Source: CAXMRP01 sp964196155 (GTDB lineage Bacteria > Pseudomonadota > Alphaproteobacteria > Rhizobiales > Afifellaceae). Taken from it: a stretch of DNA of 7,123 nt. A program made the position numbers and the translations under genes. The stretch is from contig CAXMRP010000142.1 of NCBI GenBank assembly GCA_964196155.1, positions 1 to 7,123 on the forward strand, written 5' to 3'. Each line of letters opens with the position of its first letter. The first letter of the stretch is position 1. The notes beneath the pieces were generated by a model. It ran no database searches and had not been told where the DNA came from. It was given only the letters and a program-made list of their open reading frames with translations. Positions 5,798-7,123 of the stretch are shown here, one piece after another.

Positions 5798-6016
5798 TTA
5801 ATCTGACAGCGCCCCCTGACCAATACCAGCGCCGTGCGGCTGGTCCACCTGCAGGTTGCCCTCTTCTGTGCCGCTTGCGGCCCCAGGGTTATCTACCCAA
5901 CCAGCCACATCGGTGGCATGAGGCCAATCCACTTGAATCGCAATCGCCGATTGGGTGACGCAAAAGCTACCCGATACTAGCAATGTTAATATGAATACGT
6001 GCTTCCATTTCATCAT
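5798..6016 (-). CDS. Small secreted protein with VDxP repeats, C-terminus replaced by an IS-like end
   Basis: The frame gives 72 residues, with a clear Sec signal peptide: basic MMKWKH start, hydrophobic core VFILTLLV, and an AxA-type cleavage site after SAIA (residue 26). The mature part is short and holds three VDxP units, VDWPH (29-33), VDNPG (41-45) and VDQPH (57-61). The first and last sit in the longer echo QVDWPHATDVAG / QVDQPHGAGIGQ. A good GGAGG lies 10 bases before the first ATG; a second ATG follows directly. Only residues up to about 67 come from the original gene: GALSD and the stop are encoded by the terminal repeat of the element at 5652-5813. The native protein was therefore probably longer, and this is a truncated gene. 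I do not recognise the family. The start signals argue that the gene was real. Confidence 0.65.
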   Translation of the reverse strand: MMKWKHVFILTLLVSGSFCVTQSAIAIQVDWPHATDVAGWVDNPGAASGTEEGNLQVDQPHGAGIGQGALSD

Positions 6017-6089
6017 CGCTCAAGTTCCTCCACCTACCGATTGATCAAACAAACGCGGGCACCGCACCAATCATTGGCCGCGCGATCAA

Positions 6090-6118
6090 TAGCCAAATAT
6101 TGCTGCTAGAATTGTCAA
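6090..6118 (-). promoter_or_regulatory. Possible promoter for the small secreted-protein gene
   Basis: On the minus strand a perfect TTGACA (6118-6113) lies about 100 bases upstream of the start codon. With a 17-base spacer the -10 would be TGGCTA, which is poor. A dyad, GTCAA-ACCG-TTGAC (6114-6127), overlaps the -35 box and could be an operator, but short dyads of this size are common by chance. Confidence 0.22.
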
Positions 6119-6525
6119 ACCGTTGACTATGAGACGGTTGCTCGGCGGAGTACGGCGATGGCCGGTATTGGCACATTCTAACCGTCTAAACTCTGGCGCA
6201 ATTTGAATGGCCTTGCGGCTGGACGATGTCTGCTTTTCGACAATTGAAAGCCTCCGGTGGGCCGCCGGCCACGTCCGCTAAGGGCCCGGAGCGGTCGTTG
6301 ACCCAAATTTACGAATGGCGGCTTCGGGTCAACCTGAGACAAACCAGTCAGCTTCATAAATGTCTGAAAACTAGAGCAAAGCGGAAATCACCACGTTCGC
6401 GATACCACAATAATTTAGGGGCCGCTGATCCCCGATTGTGGATGCCAACACTGCAAAGCCACTGCAGCAAATCCCGGCCGCGAAAAGCCATCAACCCCAA
6501 ACCACTTGTCCATCAAGCGGTTAAA
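6119..6525. other. Non-coding stretch without a convincing gene
   Basis: From the upstream region of the small secreted-protein gene to the tRNA fragment I find no gene with family-like sequence or a good start signal. A frame at 6226-6579 is long, but its product is compositionally odd and it reads through the tRNA scar. The stretch holds small dyads: AACCGT/ACGGTT at 6118-6139, CTCCGG/CCGGAG at 6252-6291, and CTGCA/TGCAG at 6451-6467. None is followed by a T-run. It looks like decayed sequence between two rearrangement scars. Confidence 0.5.
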
Positions 6526-6563
6526 TGGAGCGGGCGATCGGGATCGAACCGACGACATTCAGC
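6526..6563 (-). tRNA. tRNA-Gly 3' fragment (positions 39-76), likely attachment-site remnant
   Basis: Read on the minus strand, the fragment divides exactly as canonical tRNA positions 39-76: GCTGA (3' half of the anticodon stem), ATGTC (five-base variable loop), GTCGG-TTCGATC-CCGAT (T arm, paired with one G-U), CGCCCGC (3' acceptor strand) and TCCA (discriminator plus CCA). The sequence fits bacterial tRNA-Gly of the UCC/CCC type. The 5' half is absent: no GCGGGCG acceptor strand or D arm lies at the right distance upstream. A TCAGC does occur 11 bases before the GCTGA, making a small dyad. A fragment running from the anticodon stem to the CCA end is the usual footprint left by tyrosine-recombinase integration into a tRNA gene. 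Confidence 0.75.
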
Positions 6564-6648
6564 ATTGATTAGTTGCTGAGTGGGACTGGTTTCGCAATCG
6601 CCGCATTCTTTCTCGCTTTGATAGCGTAGAGGGCTAGGATGGCGATCA

Positions 6649-7123
6649 ATGACAAGTCGAACATATCCGCCCGCCATACAGAATTCTTCTAGCGCTATTC
6701 TTTTCATGATGGCCGCTGGCATGGTCAACGCCGTCATGCTGTCCGCCATCAAGCAGTTATCAGGCGAGCTGCATCCCTTCGAAATCGGTTTCTTTCGTTG
6801 CCTGATCGGCTTCATCGTTCTCTTGCCAATAATATGGCGCGCTGGTGGTCTCGCGGTCATGCGGACCGACAGGATCGGTCTGCATCTGCTAAGGGGAGCG
6901 CTAAATGCCGGAGCGATGCTGGCATTTTTTATGGCCGTCAGCTTGGCGCCGCTCGAAACTGTGACCGCCATCAGTTTCGCATCGCCAATATTCGCCACAC
7001 TTTTGGCAATTATAATACTCGGCGAGCGGGTCGGTCTGCACCGCTGGTCCGGTCTGATAATCGGTTTTCTTGGCGCATTTCTGATTATACGGCCTGGATC
7101 ATCGGAGTTTACGGATTTCGGCC
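6649..7123 (+). CDS. EamA/DMT superfamily transporter, 3'-truncated by the window edge
   Basis: 158 residues are visible and the frame runs off the end. The sequence shows the first EamA domain of a ten-helix drug/metabolite transporter. Helices lie near residues 15-37, 45-63, 82-100, 104-124 and 133-149, with the family signature ISFASPIFATLLAIIILGE (108-126) and the closing WSGLIIGFLGAFLIIRPG (133-150). I chose the ATG at 6649 because it has AGGA at 6636-6639, nine bases upstream, and includes the cytosolic N-tail and complete first helix. An ATG pair at 6706 would cut into helix 1, and an in-frame stop lies at 6622. It would export or exchange small metabolites across the inner membrane; the substrate is unknown. 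It starts 86 bases beyond the tRNA fragment and may belong to the host side or to the next segment of the island. Confidence 0.9.
   Translation, partial: MTSRTYPPAIQNSSSAILFMMAAGMVNAVMLSAIKQLSGELHPFEIGFFRCLIGFIVLLPIIWRAGGLAVMRTDRIGLHLLRGALNAGAMLAFFMAVSLAPLETVTAISFASPIFATLLAIIILGERVGLHRWSGLIIGFLGAFLIIRPGSSEFTDFG

Larger units (their letters stand above)
2603..5813. mobile_element. Composite-transposon-like unit: catabolic cassette between two IS-like mini-elements
   Basis: Two short inverted-repeat elements (2603-2743 and 5652-5813) with the same end core flank a GC-rich gene cluster. The left edge lies only 12 bases before the first start codon of the cluster. The right edge falls inside the SMP-30 gene. 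The cluster is visibly richer in G/C-ending codons than the FAD-oxidase operon to the left and the non-coding DNA to the right. No transposase gene is present. I compared the 8 bases outside each element and found no target duplication for either element or for the whole unit. The unit may therefore have formed by recombination or adjacent deletion between IS copies rather than by one simple insertion. This is inference from layout; the repeats themselves are directly visible. Confidence 0.5.
5652..5813. mobile_element. Right IS-like mini-element (162 bp, paired terminal inverted repeats)
   Basis: The left end reads GGCATTGTCAGACTAAAA. The right end, on the opposite strand, reads GGCGCTGTCAGATTAAAC. 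The two match at 14 of 18 positions. They share GGCRNTGTCAGA with both ends of the element at 2603-2743, which marks the two as relatives. The interior has no transposase frame but contains a 19-bp direct repeat and two hairpins, listed separately. The element interrupts one gene on each side. Outside 8-mers (GGCGGCGG and CCCTGACC) do not match, so there is no simple target duplication. Confidence 0.6.

Noticed and set aside
2595..5821. Target-site duplications around the mini-elements or the whole unit
   Set aside because: The 8-mers TATCGGAG, GGGACATG, GGCGGCGG and CCCTGACC do not match in any pairing I compared.
6226..6579. A 117-codon plus-strand frame
   Set aside because: No Shine-Dalgarno site, odd composition rich in Arg, Ser and Pro, no family-like motif, and its end (SGRSGSNRRH) is just the antisense of the tRNA-Gly fragment.
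6513..6998. A 161-codon minus-strand frame
   Set aside because: It is antisense to the EamA transporter and crosses the tRNA fragment; the plus-strand product has a clear transporter pattern.
1..7123. CRISPR array, riboswitch or rRNA
   Set aside because: No regularly spaced repeats beyond the single direct repeat in the right element, and no recognisable riboswitch or rRNA core sequence on either strand.

Overview
The window looks like bacterial, probably alphaproteobacterial, chromosome. The reasons are dense G/C-ending codons in the metabolic genes, a BKACE-type beta-keto acid cleavage gene, and a tRNA-Gly 3' fragment of ordinary bacterial form. No 16S or other direct taxonomic marker is present, so this is inference. 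The sequence falls into three blocks with different composition, separated by two short terminal-inverted-repeat elements and a tRNA scar.

Block 1 (1-2546) is a tight plus-strand operon. It holds the 3' part of a small polytopic membrane protein, a seven-helix membrane protein with ceramidase/CREST-like polar residues, and a Tat-exported FAD-linked oxidase of the PCMH/aldonolactone-oxidase type. The last two genes overlap at an ATGA. I know no described function for this trio. The simplest reading is an exported flavoenzyme working with two inner-membrane partners.

Block 2 (2744-5651) is a more GC-rich catabolic cassette: an SDR dehydrogenase, a lambda-crystallin-type 3-hydroxyacyl dehydrogenase, a BKACE enzyme, and the first ~46 codons of an SMP-30/gluconolactonase gene. 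All are on the plus strand with very short spacings. Together they suggest oxidation of a hydroxy acid to a beta-keto acid, then acetyl-CoA-dependent cleavage. The substrate cannot be read from sequence. The cassette is bounded on both sides by short elements (2603-2743 and 5652-5813). All four ends share the core GGCRNTGTCAGA, inverted within each element, which looks like internally deleted insertion sequences or MITEs. The right element cuts off the SMP-30 gene and also the tail of a convergent minus-strand gene for a small secreted protein. Both broken frames run into the inverted repeat in the same phase and end in the same residues, GALSD.

Block 3 (5814-7123) holds the truncated secreted-protein gene (minus strand), about 630 bases with no convincing gene, a 38-nt fragment matching positions 39-76 of a tRNA-Gly (minus strand, a likely integration-site remnant), and the start of an EamA/DMT-family transporter that runs off the window. 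The whole region reads as an accessory, rearranged locus: a captured catabolic segment between IS-like ends, near a tRNA-derived attachment scar.
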